From Rhodobacterales bacterium (lineage in GTDB: Bacteria; Pseudomonadota; Alphaproteobacteria; Rhodobacterales; Rhodobacteraceae): DNA of 64,000 nucleotides. How positions within the stretch are numbered: position 1 is the first letter of the stretch; each line of letters begins with the position of its first letter. Both the position numbers and the translations under genes were made by a program. Below are positions 26,184 to 35,015 of this stretch, piece after piece. The notes below the pieces were generated by a model. It made no database searches. It worked only from the letters and a program-made list of their open reading frames with translations, and was not told where the DNA came from. The stretch is taken from positions 1 to 64,000 of the forward strand of contig PDRZ01000020.1 of the NCBI GenBank assembly GCA_002747035.1, in the 5' to 3' direction.

Positions 26184-27280
26184 CGGCGCGCCTCCTGTGT
26201 TTTTTCCCGCGCTTTTTCCTGTGCGAACCCATCCTCGAATCTGCCGGGTCTCCAGCCCAGAAGGGTCTGGGCGCGGCTGTTGGTGTACTGTGCCGGGCGC
26301 ATACGCGCGCGCAGCGGGCGCGGGCGCAACAGGCCGGGCAACCGGTGCGACAGGCGGGGGATCAACGCGCCAAGCGTGGCGGCAAGGTCAAAGATCCGCC
26401 ACGAGAGCGGTATCACCACAGGCGGCGCGCCGGGGCCACAGGCCCGGAGAAAGGCACGCCGGTCGGGCAGGGCGCTGTCCACAAGGTTCACCACCCCGCC
26501 GCCACCGGTTTCCGCAGCCCGCACCACCGCATCGGCACAGGCGTCGCGCGCGACAAGCGGGATCTGACCTTTGTTGCCAAGGCACAAAAGAACGGGGCCG
26601 AGCACCGGTCCCACATGGGCGTTCCACATGCGTCCGGGCCCATAGATCGTGCCGGGGCGCAGGATCCAGACCTCGCCGGGGTAATCGCGCACCATTCGCT
26701 CCTGGGTCAGCTTGGACCGGGCATAGCCATCGCGGCTCCTTGGTTGACGCTCCAACGGGGCGTCTTCGTCGATCATCGCCCCTTCGGGCAGGGCGTCGGC
26801 GTCATAGACCGAGATCGACGAGATCAGAACCAGTCGGGGCAGGGTTGGGGAGGCAGGGGAGGAGCCAGGGAAGGTGGGGTGGTTGGCCAAGGGATCAGAC
26901 GGAGGCCCGGATTGGGGGCCAGACATGGCCGGGGCCTGCCCGGGTTGCGTTGCCCCCCCGGCGCGGGTCCCGGCATGAGCCGCGCCACATGCGGCCAACA
27001 GATTGCGGGTGGCCAGTTTCGTGTCGCGCATCCGGGTCCCGGCATCGCCGGACAGCGCGGCGGCGGTGTGGATCACGACATCACAGCCCGCAACTGCGCG
27101 GGCCAATGCCTCGGCATCGGCAGCCGTATCGCGAGACAGGTCCAGAACAATCTGTCCTGCGCCCGTTTCAACGGGGGTGTCATCGCGGGTCAGGCCAACC
27201 ACCTCGTGCCCACGGGCCAGCGCCTGTGCCATCACCGCCCGGCCCAGAAACCCGTTTGCGCCTGTCACCAGCATTCTCAT
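26180..27280 (-). CDS. NAD-dependent epimerase/dehydratase with low-complexity insert
   Basis: An extended SDR of about 366 residues with MLVTGANGFLGRAV at the start, LVLISSISVYD, and the active-site YARSK followed by ILRPGTIYGPG. A roughly 50-residue Gly/Ala/Pro/Ser-rich stretch (about residues 95-145) interrupts the fold before the LVLISS strand and is not typical of the family. ATG 27280 is preferred because it overlaps the upstream stop as ATGA and has GGAG eight bases upstream. A GTG at 27289 would add three residues. Probable nucleotide-sugar 4-epimerase or dehydratase. Substrate not readable. Confidence 0.83.
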   Translation of the reverse strand: MRMLVTGANGFLGRAVMAQALARGHEVVGLTRDDTPVETGAGQIVLDLSRDTAADAEALARAVAGCDVVIHTAAALSGDAGTRMRDTKLATRNLLAACGAAHAGTRAGGATQPGQAPAMSGPQSGPPSDPLANHPTFPGSSPASPTLPRLVLISSISVYDADALPEGAMIDEDAPLERQPRSRDGYARSKLTQERMVRDYPGEVWILRPGTIYGPGRMWNAHVGPVLGPVLLCLGNKGQIPLVARDACADAVVRAAETGGGGVVNLVDSALPDRRAFLRACGPGAPPVVIPLSWRIFDLAATLGALIPRLSHRLPGLLRPRPLRARMRPAQYTNSRAQTLLGWRPGRFEDGFAQEKAREKTQEARR

Positions 27281-28506
27281 GTTGCCCACTCCATGGGGGG
27301 CATGGGGTCACAGCGGCTTTGCATATCTTCGGCCAGTCCCGCGCGCCCCGCCATCTGGATCGCCAGGGTGACTTCGGTCAGGTGCAGCGCATAATCCCCG
27401 CCAATGCGGCTGGGTCGGCCTTGGGTAATGGCGTCCAGCATCTCGGCCGGTCCCAGCGCAAAATTCATCGACGCCGCGCCCCGCCGCCCCACCTTGGGGT
27501 GGGTCTGTGCGGGGGGTTTGATACGTTTGCCCAGAGGATGTTCCAGAAGCCGCCGTCGGATTCGCAGTCGCCGGTGGTATTTCACCGGCGCACCGTTGGC
27601 CCATGCGGCCTTGACCTCCAACACGCCCTCGTCGCCGATCACCCGAATGCGGTGGTCATGCGGGGCGGCAATCGAACAGGTCAGCCGGGCCACCACACCG
27701 GTTTCAAAAAACAGGGTGGCAACCGAGAAGTCAGGGGCCGCGCCGGTTACGCCCAGCTTGTCGGGGATCACTTCGGTGGAGGCCGCCACCACCCGCGCCA
27801 CCGGGCCGAACATCGCGATCAGCCAGCTCAGGTAATACCCGGCATGTTCCAGCGTACAGCCGGTGCGGAACTCGTCTTCGAACGGCCAGGGCGCTCCGCT
27901 TTCGCTTTTCCAATCCCTGACCGGGGCCTGTGGGATGAAACCGTCATCCATTTCGGCATAAACCAGACGGGGCGTGCCGGCGACATCGTCGCGCAGGGCG
28001 CGGCCCAGCATTTGCGCCGCTTCCCCCAGCACCGAAGACGGCGCCGACCCGATCTGAACCCCGCGTGTTTTGGCTCGGGCGATCAGGTCCGCGGCGTCGC
28101 GATAGGTCATCGCCAGCGGCTTTTCACAGAAGACATGATGACCCGCGTCAATCACCGCGCCGTTAATTTCGTAATGGGCCGACGGGTTTGTCAGGTTCAA
28201 CACCAGCGCGTCACCGGGCAGATCGGCCAACAGGGCGTCAAGACTGTCAAAGGCGCGCTGTTTCCAATAGCCGCAAAACGCCTCTCGCCGCGCCGGGTTT
28301 TGGTCATGGACCCCGTGGATCTCGATGTCGGGAAAGGTTTCGAACCCCCGCATATAAAGATCGGCCACGAATCCACAGCCAACCAGCGCAACCGCGCGCG
28401 GGGCAGACATGCGCAGGACAGATGGGCCCGCCAAGTCACAAGACGGCGGGATCTCGGTGGGATCAGAGGTCATCTCGGGCGTACTCAAACTCTGTTTCCT
28501 CGCCAT
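27277..28506 (-). CDS. Gfo/Idh/MocA family oxidoreductase
   Basis: Up to 409 residues, with an N-terminal Rossmann fold AVALVGCGFVADLYMRG and the EKPLAM motif. The C-terminal substrate domain carries DDGFIPQAPVRDW and EHAGYYLSW. It is the first gene of the leftward sugar-modification operon. The start is uncertain. ATG 28506 gives a 35-residue disordered extension, while Met33 (28410) begins right before the Rossmann fold. It likely oxidises or reduces a sugar or sugar nucleotide with NAD(P). The similarity of function to the fused enzyme at 21793 suggests two successive modifications. Confidence 0.84.
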   Translation of the reverse strand: MARKQSLSTPEMTSDPTEIPPSCDLAGPSVLRMSAPRAVALVGCGFVADLYMRGFETFPDIEIHGVHDQNPARREAFCGYWKQRAFDSLDALLADLPGDALVLNLTNPSAHYEINGAVIDAGHHVFCEKPLAMTYRDAADLIARAKTRGVQIGSAPSSVLGEAAQMLGRALRDDVAGTPRLVYAEMDDGFIPQAPVRDWKSESGAPWPFEDEFRTGCTLEHAGYYLSWLIAMFGPVARVVAASTEVIPDKLGVTGAAPDFSVATLFFETGVVARLTCSIAAPHDHRIRVIGDEGVLEVKAAWANGAPVKYHRRLRIRRRLLEHPLGKRIKPPAQTHPKVGRRGAASMNFALGPAEMLDAITQGRPSRIGGDYALHLTEVTLAIQMAGRAGLAEDMQSRCDPMPPMEWAT

Positions 28507-28653
28507 GAAACACAGAAATTTGTCATTACTGGGGCAGTCTGTCGTATTTTCATGACTTTTTCGGCATTTTGGGAGCAGGTTATGTGGAATTTGCCATGAA
28601 TTGGCCGTTCTCCCTGGATATGGCTGGGGGAAAGCTGTTGGAGGGAGCCCCCG

Positions 28654-29412
28654 GTGAAGCTGAAAGCAGGACCCTGTGAGATCGCGGTGAACGTGCCATC
28701 AATGGCGGCGTTGCTTGGGCGTGTGCGGGACAGGTTCGAAACGGGCGAAGGGTTCGCTCTGGCGACGATCAACCTCGACCACCTGGTGAAACTGCGGGGG
28801 TCCGATGGGTTTCGGGCGGATTATGCCGCGCAGGATTTCGTGGTGGCCGATGGCAACCCCATCGTGTGGCTGTCACGGCTTGCGGGCGATCCGGTGGAAC
28901 TTGTGCCCGGCTCGGACGCGGTGTTGCCGCTTGCGCGGCTTGCGGCAGAGTGTGGCGTGTCGGTGGCGCTGATTGGCTCAACCGAACAAAGCCTTGCGGC
29001 CGCCGCAGACGCGCTGCGGGCAAGGGTGCCGGGGTTGGAAATTGCGCTATGTGTCGCGCCACCCATGGGGTTTGACGCGGCAAGCGACGCGGCGGCAAAG
29101 CTGTTGCGGGATGTGGAGGTCAGCGGTGCCCGGCTGGCCTTTGTCGCGCTGGGCGCCCCGAAACAAGAGGCTCTGGCCGCGCGCGGTCGCGCACTTGCGC
29201 CCTCGGTGGGCTTTGCCTCGATCGGGGCCGGGCTCGATTTTCTGGCCGGAACCCAGACCCGCGCCCCGAAATGGGTTCAGGCCATCGCCATGGAATGGCT
29301 CTGGCGGGCCTTGTCCAGCCCCGCACGGCTGGGGCCGCGCTACCTGAAATGCCTTGCCATCCTCCCGGGCCATGGCCTGCGCGCTTTGCGGGCACGGCTC
29401 CAGAAAGGTTAA
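28654..29412 (+). CDS. WecB/TagA/CpsF glycosyltransferase (GT26)
   Basis: 252 residues covering the whole family domain: ATINLDHLVKLRGS near the N-terminus, VVADGNPIVWLSR, VALIGSTEQS, and the C-terminal FVALGAPKQE and IGAGLDFLAGTQTRAPKWVQ regions. These transfer ManNAcA, ManNAc or glucose-type sugars to lipid-linked precursors. The start codon is GTG with GGAGGGAG six bases upstream. It is divergent from the oxidoreductase operon with 147 bases between. It could add the second sugar of a repeat unit. Confidence 0.9.
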   Translation: MKLKAGPCEIAVNVPSMAALLGRVRDRFETGEGFALATINLDHLVKLRGSDGFRADYAAQDFVVADGNPIVWLSRLAGDPVELVPGSDAVLPLARLAAECGVSVALIGSTEQSLAAAADALRARVPGLEIALCVAPPMGFDAASDAAAKLLRDVEVSGARLAFVALGAPKQEALAARGRALAPSVGFASIGAGLDFLAGTQTRAPKWVQAIAMEWLWRALSSPARLGPRYLKCLAILPGHGLRALRARLQKG

Positions 29413-29636
29413 GGCGAGTCCCGCGTCCTGTGTGCTGAGGCAACCGAAAAACGTCGCGATCAGGACCCGCAACGCGCCCGCCCACCCGACGCGCCATTTC
29501 GGGACCCAAAGACACATCCCAATGACACATTCCGACCATCCAGACGACCGCCCAGGGCAATTTCCAGACCTCAGAACGCTCCCGCCCGCCGCAGGCGCGA
29601 ACGCCTTTTAAAAGGCGTTCCGAAGGAAACCGGATC
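29413..29636. terminator. Convergent gap with 22-bp perfect palindrome (29599-29620)
   Basis: GAACGCCTTTT/AAAAGGCGTTC is a perfect palindrome between two genes that end toward each other. It can form a hairpin in either transcript and is probably a bidirectional terminator. No gene is seen in the remaining 180 bases. Confidence 0.6.
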
Positions 29637-30410
29637 TCAGATCTGGCGGGGCCTGGCAGGACGGCGCAGCATCAACAGGTTTTTCAGCTTTGATTTCAAC
29701 CCGCCCCCCATCAACACTTCACGGTCCTGTTCAAAACACGCCCCCGTCAGCGCCGGATCGTGCCACAGGGCCAGCTCTGCCCCCCAGCGCGCGGACACCG
29801 CCGGGTCAAGTCCTTCGGCGATGCCCATCTTGGTGGCCAGCATCCCCGGCATCCAGTCGCCGATCACGATCTCCGGGAACCGGTCGCCCAGATCGGCAAT
29901 CAATGCGCGGGTCAGAATTCGCGCGGCCCCCTTGGACACGGAATAGGCCCCGGCGGTGGGCAACGGGGCGATATCGGCAAAGGTGGCCACATTCAGGATC
30001 CGGCCAAACCCACTGGCCGTCATGTCCTGTAGCGCGGCGTGGCAACAGGCCACCGGCCCCCCCAGGTTGGTGGCCACGGTGGCCATGAAGCTTTCCGGGG
30101 TTTCTTCCAGAAAGTCGCGGCGCGGGTAGGTGGCGGCGTTGTTGATCAACACCGTGACCGGGCCCAGCCGGTTGCGCAGGTCCTGAAAGGCGTGCGTCAC
30201 CTCCCCGGGGTTGGAGACATCGCAGATCACGGACTCAAACCGGTCCCCGGCAAACGCCCCGGTCTCCTGCAACGTTTCGGCCCGTCGCCCGAACCCGGCC
30301 ACCCGGACCCCGCGTTTGCACAGCTCTACGGCAAGCGCGCGGCCCAGCCCGCCGCCTGCGCCCGTCACCACCGCAAGGCCGTCTTTCAACCGTTCATCAT
30401 TGCGTGCCAT
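29637..30410 (-). CDS. Short-chain dehydrogenase/reductase
   Basis: A 257-residue classical SDR with TGAGGGLG cofactor motif near 16-23, NNAAT, and the YSVSK active-site pair. It has a C-terminal basic tail (LKNLLMLRRPARPRQ). It overlaps the end of the GMC oxidoreductase by 14 bases, so it is the last gene of a three-gene leftward operon with the acyltransferase. Function could be ketoreduction of a sugar or of a polyketide-derived group. The context does not decide between these. Confidence 0.85.
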   Translation of the reverse strand: MARNDERLKDGLAVVTGAGGGLGRALAVELCKRGVRVAGFGRRAETLQETGAFAGDRFESVICDVSNPGEVTHAFQDLRNRLGPVTVLINNAATYPRRDFLEETPESFMATVATNLGGPVACCHAALQDMTASGFGRILNVATFADIAPLPTAGAYSVSKGAARILTRALIADLGDRFPEIVIGDWMPGMLATKMGIAEGLDPAVSARWGAELALWHDPALTGACFEQDREVLMGGGLKSKLKNLLMLRRPARPRQI

Positions 30411-31968
30411 CCCGGCCCCCTTTCACGATTGCATCCGCCACGCGCAGCGCCTGGGCGGCAATGCTCAGCGAAGGATTTACCCCCATGGAGGTGGGCATGA
30501 ACCCCGCATCCGCACCCCACAGGTTGACCACATCATGGGTGCGCCCGTCGCTGCGCAACACCGCGCGCGCCGGATCATTGCCAAACCGCATGGTGCCGCT
30601 GGGATGGCCGAAATTCAACTCCGGGCGCTGGGCCAGAAACATGCGCCTGTGCCCTTTCAACCCCCTGGAAATCCGGCGGCGAAACAGTTTTCGCCGCGCT
30701 TTCAACTCGTCCGAAATGCGGTATTCGAACCCGATTTCGTCGCCGTGATCCGGGGGTAGAACCCGGTTGTGATCATAGGGCAGGTCTTCCATCAATCCGA
30801 CGAAAATCCTGGCATTGCCCAGAAGCCGTGCCGCCAGCGCCGCCGGAATCCGTGTGGCTCCCGCCAGCCCCGGCAAGCGGCCCCAGCGCGAGGCCTCAAC
30901 CAGATTGCGCAGATACCACGCAATTTCTCCGTAAGAGGCATCCACCCCCAGCGCCTGAACCATGCCCAGCCGCTGACCGTCCACATGGTAGTGATCACGA
31001 AACCCTACGGATTTCGAGGGGCCGTCAAACCCGCCCCCGGGCCAGATCGCGAACATTTCATTCAGGTGGAACATCAGCCCGCGCCCCACCAGCCCGCTGG
31101 AATTGGCGACCCCGTTCGGAAAAGCCTCGCAGGCCGAGGCCAGCGCCAGCCGGGGCGAGCCAAAGGCCCCCCCCGCAAGGATATAGTGGTCCCCCGTCAG
31201 GATCAGCGTTTCGCCCTCCCGCCGGACCTCAACCCCGGTAATCCGCTGGCCGTCCCCGATCAGTCGCGTGACCTCGGACCGGTCCATCACAGCGGCGTTC
31301 CCGGTGGCCAGCGCCGGTTCCACCCCGGCCGAGCGCCCATCCATCTTGCAGGCGCGCGGGCATTTGAAGCCAAGGCAGCTTTTGCAGCCCTCAAGATGCG
31401 CCAGGGCGGTATGGAGCTGATAGGGATGCAGGCCCGCCCGTTCGAACAGCGCGATCAGCGCCGCATCCCCCGGGGCCGGGGGCGGGGGGGCGGCAAGGGT
31501 GCCTGCCGGGTGGGCGGACAAGGGGTCCTGGGTGCCGTTGACCTTGTAAAGCGCGCCTGCACGGTCGAGCCATGGCGCGAACTCGGCAAAGGCGACCGGC
31601 CAGCCCCCCGTGGGGTGAGGGTGGGCGTCGGAATGGTCAAGATCGTGGGGTTCGGGCCGCTCCAGCGTGGCGGCATAAAACAGCGAACTGCCCCCGACAC
31701 CCGCCCCGAGGGGGCCGAAAAAGCGCGACACCTGCCCATCCACGTCTGCCCGCATCTGTCCGGGCCAGAACCCACGCAGGGCGCGGGCTTCGGGGACGAA
31801 GATGTCATGGGACAGGGGGGTTTGTTCGGCCCTGTGCCCGGCGGCCCCTTTTTCCAGCATCAAAACCCTGCGCCCCGCCTCGGCCAGGGCACGGGCCACG
31901 GTGCCGCCGCCAATGCCGGTGCCGATCACGATCACGTCCCACCGGGTCTCGGTCAGGGCAGACCTCAT
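30397..31968 (-). CDS. GMC-type FAD oxidoreductase
   Basis: 523 residues. An N-terminal FAD-binding VIVIGTGIGGGTVARAL (about 13-29) is followed by VLMLEKG, GVGGSSLFYAA, and the C-terminal GMC half with HPSGTMRFG and MGVNPSLSIAAQALRVAD. A cysteine cluster near 192-204 (CKSCLGFKCPRAC) looks like the cysteine-rich site of some cholesterol-oxidase or gluconate-dehydrogenase-like members. Oxidises an alcohol, substrate unknown. Its start overlaps the acyltransferase stop by 4 bases. Confidence 0.86.
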   Translation of the reverse strand: MRSALTETRWDVIVIGTGIGGGTVARALAEAGRRVLMLEKGAAGHRAEQTPLSHDIFVPEARALRGFWPGQMRADVDGQVSRFFGPLGAGVGGSSLFYAATLERPEPHDLDHSDAHPHPTGGWPVAFAEFAPWLDRAGALYKVNGTQDPLSAHPAGTLAAPPPPAPGDAALIALFERAGLHPYQLHTALAHLEGCKSCLGFKCPRACKMDGRSAGVEPALATGNAAVMDRSEVTRLIGDGQRITGVEVRREGETLILTGDHYILAGGAFGSPRLALASACEAFPNGVANSSGLVGRGLMFHLNEMFAIWPGGGFDGPSKSVGFRDHYHVDGQRLGMVQALGVDASYGEIAWYLRNLVEASRWGRLPGLAGATRIPAALAARLLGNARIFVGLMEDLPYDHNRVLPPDHGDEIGFEYRISDELKARRKLFRRRISRGLKGHRRMFLAQRPELNFGHPSGTMRFGNDPARAVLRSDGRTHDVVNLWGADAGFMPTSMGVNPSLSIAAQALRVADAIVKGGRDGTQ

Positions 31969-33902
31969 GAGGCGCCCTCCTGGAACAGCGGCGCAAACAG
32001 GTGGCGCATCTGTACAGCGCCGATATTGTTGATGTGGTTATTGTCGAAATACCAGCTTTCGCCGTTCTGTATGACGCCACAGGTGTCGCCATCGCAAAGG
32101 GTCTCGTGGGTGTCGATCCAACGGATCGACCCGGCCTCCTCTTCGCCCTTCCAGGGCGCCTCGGATCTGGCGATACGCGCCGTCAGGTCCGCCCGCGCCA
32201 CCGTGAAGGGGGCTGCCCTGCGGCCATGGGCCAGATCGCGGGCGGCGTCACGGCTGTCATAGCCGGGCACTTCCGGCACCTGGCGCAGCACATGCACCTC
32301 GTCAAAATGGCGGCGCAGCTCGGCCACGGTGGGGGGGATGGCGCGGTTCAGCACCTGTGCATTGTTGCTGCCCCCCAGTCCTGAGAGGGCAATGGTGTTG
32401 TCCTCATCCACGCCGATCCCGCGCCCTTCGGCATAATAGGACCACCGCCCGATAAGCAGCACGCGGGAAACGCCGGTCAAGCTGGCCAGCCCCTTGCGGA
32501 TCTGGTCGTTGTCGCGCCGACAGGCGGCATCCTGGGCCCGTGTGGCATAGCTTTCGCGTTTGTCGATATCAAACAGCGGCGCGCAGCCCGCGTGCCAGAT
32601 GATCCATCCCGGCGTGCCCTGTTCCAGGGCGGCAAGGTTCAGCCCCTCGCGGAAGGCGCGCACATGGCTGTCCCCCCAGACCAGCACTTTGGGCGCACCC
32701 TCGGACCCGATGGGACAGATTTCAACCCCCTGAAAATCGCCCTCTGCCGGGCGGTAACAGCGGCTCCAATCCTGAAGGAAGGCGGCAGAGGCGGCGATAT
32801 GGGGGCGCACATGGGGGGCGAAGCGCCCCGGCAACCCGTCCTTGATATAGGCCAGCGCGCCAAAGGCCAGCGCGGCCGTGGTCGGGATTGCCAGCCAGAT
32901 CAGCACGGCGCGACCCCGAATGCCCTCCAATTCCCGCACCGGGCGTTCCACAAAGCGCCACGACAGGATCGCAAGCCCAAAGGCCAGCCCCATCCACGCG
33001 GCGGCCTCGTACAGCCCGGCATACCCCCCGCGCCAATAGGTCGACAGGATCAGAACCGGCCAGTGCCAGAGATAGAGCGAATAGGAGATCATGCCGATGA
33101 ACACCGGGCCACGCATCGACAGCGCCCGGTTCACAGCATTGTCGTTGCGCCCGTTGGCCAGCAAAAGCACGGTGCCCAGAACCGGCAGGGTGGCCTGCCA
33201 TCCCGGAAACCCCTCACCCGGCTGGATAAGAGCGATCCCGCAGAGAACCATCGTCAGCCCGGCAAAGCTTGCCCATGGGGCGATGTCCCAATCCGCGCCG
33301 CGCCGGTGGCCGGTCACGGCCAGCAGGACCCCGGCAAGCAATTCCCAGGCGCGGAAGGGGAAAAGGTAAAACGTGGCCGTTTGGCTGTGCGGTGTGATCA
33401 GCACGCACGCCACCAGCGATGCCACGAATCCAACGATCATCGCGCCAAGCACGGCCCGTGGGCTGAACTTCAGCAGAAGGATCATCAGCGGCACAACGAT
33501 ATAGAACTGTTCTTCAACAGAAAGAGACCAGGTGTGCAGCAGCGGTTTCAGTTCGCTGGCAATGTCGAAATACCCCGCGCCGCGATAGAACAGGATGTTG
33601 GACAGGTACACGGTGGCGGCAATCAGCGATTTGCCAAACTCCCGGAATTCGAAAGGCAGCAGGATCACCCAGGCGGCCAGAGCCGTGGCGCCAGCCATGG
33701 CGAAATAGGCCGGAGCCAGCCGTTTCACGCGCCGGATATAGAAACGCGACAGGTTCAGCCGCCCGTTCGCCTCGAAATCCCGCCACAGGATGCCGCCGAT
33801 CAGAAACCCCGAGATGACAAAGAACACATCCACCCCCACAAACCCGCCCGCAAGGCCGGGAAAGCCAAAGTGATAGAGCACTACCGCCAGCACGGCGATC
33901 AT
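31965..33902 (-). CDS. Membrane O-acyltransferase (OafA/AT3) with C-terminal SGNH domain
   Basis: 645 residues from the first ATG. An N-terminal acyltransferase-3 domain has about ten TM segments (LYHFGFPGLAGGFVGVDVFF, ISGFLIGGIL) up to about 350. A periplasmic SGNH-like domain follows, with VWGDSHVRA as the nucleophile block and DNNHINNIG near the end. It acylates surface sugars. The conserved family start YRPEIDGLR is encoded in frame just upstream of ATG 33902, but the frame has no ATG, GTG or TTG before a TGA at 33968-33966. Initiation at CTG 33944, or a one-base frameshift joining a GTG at 33969, would restore it. The true N-terminus is therefore about 14 residues or more longer. Confidence 0.85.
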   Translation of the reverse strand: MIAVLAVVLYHFGFPGLAGGFVGVDVFFVISGFLIGGILWRDFEANGRLNLSRFYIRRVKRLAPAYFAMAGATALAAWVILLPFEFREFGKSLIAATVYLSNILFYRGAGYFDIASELKPLLHTWSLSVEEQFYIVVPLMILLLKFSPRAVLGAMIVGFVASLVACVLITPHSQTATFYLFPFRAWELLAGVLLAVTGHRRGADWDIAPWASFAGLTMVLCGIALIQPGEGFPGWQATLPVLGTVLLLANGRNDNAVNRALSMRGPVFIGMISYSLYLWHWPVLILSTYWRGGYAGLYEAAAWMGLAFGLAILSWRFVERPVRELEGIRGRAVLIWLAIPTTAALAFGALAYIKDGLPGRFAPHVRPHIAASAAFLQDWSRCYRPAEGDFQGVEICPIGSEGAPKVLVWGDSHVRAFREGLNLAALEQGTPGWIIWHAGCAPLFDIDKRESYATRAQDAACRRDNDQIRKGLASLTGVSRVLLIGRWSYYAEGRGIGVDEDNTIALSGLGGSNNAQVLNRAIPPTVAELRRHFDEVHVLRQVPEVPGYDSRDAARDLAHGRRAAPFTVARADLTARIARSEAPWKGEEEAGSIRWIDTHETLCDGDTCGVIQNGESWYFDNNHINNIGAVQMRHLFAPLFQEGAS

Positions 33903-34126
33903 GCGCAGCCCGTCGATTTCCGGGCGATAGGCGGGATGGGGCAGGGGTTTTATCGGGCGGCTCCGTCACTGTGGCGCGTCATGGGATGTTCTGGCCCAAG
34001 CATTTCGTGCCAAGGGGCCAAGCGCAATACTGTCATCGGAACGCGACGAAAATTGGGCACCCCCGTTGCGATTTTGCGGCGTGGGGCGCATCGTTTGAGA
34101 GAGGTTTGGCAAGAGGGAGGAATATC
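33903..34126. other. Divergent gap between acyltransferase and crotonase
   Basis: The left 42 bases encode the probable N-terminus of the acyltransferase on the minus strand. The rest should carry the promoters. GGGAGG at 34115-34120 is the ribosome site of the crotonase. No separate gene is seen. Confidence 0.5.
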
Positions 34127-34948
34127 ATGCCGATCAGGATCGAAAAGACGGGGCCTGTGTGGACCATCATCCATTCCCGCGCCGAGGTGCGCAATGCGAT
34201 GAACGCGCAACACGCGCAGGCCCTGTTCCGGGCTTTTGCCGCGTTTGACGCTGATGATACGGCGCGGGTTGCGGTGTTCTGGGGCGAGGGCGGGGCCTTT
34301 TGTGCCGGGTATGATCTGAAAGAGGCCGCAACCCAGGCCGACCCCGAGTTGATTTCGGCGCTGGAGTTTCCCGAGGGCGAGGGCGACCCCGTTCCCGGAC
34401 ATGTGCCCGACCATGTACCCGGACCCATGGGGCCCTCGCGGATGGAGCTTTCCAAGCCGGTGATTGCCGCCATTGCCGGGCCTGCGGTCGCCGGGGGGAT
34501 GGAGCTTGCCATGTGGTGCGATTTCCGGGTGATGGAAGAGGATGCTTTCATGGGGGTCTATTGCCGCCGTTGGGGCGTGCCGTTGATTGATGGGGGCACC
34601 GTGCGGTTGCCCCGGCTCGTGGGCGAAGGACGCGCGGCCGAGCTGATCCTGACCGGGCGTCGGGTGGATGCGGCGGAATGTGCGGCCATCGGGCTGGCGG
34701 AATATGTGGTGCCCCATGGCGCGGCGCGGCAAAAGGCGGAAGAACTGGCCGCTGCGATTGCCCGATTCCCCCAGGCCTGTTTGCGGTCGGACCGGGCGTC
34801 GCTCAGGGCGCAGGCCGGTTTGTCCGAGCGGGCCGCTTTGGAACAGGAATGGCGGTTCGGCCGCGATGTGGTGACCACCGAAGCGTCGGCGGGGGCGGCG
34901 CGGTTCGCATCCGGCAAGGGGCGGGGCGGCGATTTTGACGACATTTGA
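34127..34948 (+). CDS. Enoyl-CoA hydratase/isomerase (crotonase) family protein
   Basis: A 273-residue crotonase with FCAGYDLKEAA (first oxyanion-hole region) and IAGPAVAGGMELAMWCDFRV (second). An insertion rich in Gly, Pro and Asp separates the two. The residue that aligns with Glu of E. coli-type hydratases is in YCRRWGVPLIDGGT, so hydratase chemistry is not certain. The start is set by GGGAGG six bases upstream. It lies about 2 kb from the phenylacetate cluster and could supply the missing PaaF hydratase step, but this is inference. Confidence 0.82.
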   Translation: MPIRIEKTGPVWTIIHSRAEVRNAMNAQHAQALFRAFAAFDADDTARVAVFWGEGGAFCAGYDLKEAATQADPELISALEFPEGEGDPVPGHVPDHVPGPMGPSRMELSKPVIAAIAGPAVAGGMELAMWCDFRVMEEDAFMGVYCRRWGVPLIDGGTVRLPRLVGEGRAAELILTGRRVDAAECAAIGLAEYVVPHGAARQKAEELAAAIARFPQACLRSDRASLRAQAGLSERAALEQEWRFGRDVVTTEASAGAARFASGKGRGGDFDDI

Positions 34949-35015
34949 CGCGCCCCGCTCGTCAGCCCTCACAGGCTGCCTCGCTTTTTCCCGCCGGGCA
35001 CGGTAGGGCAGGGGC

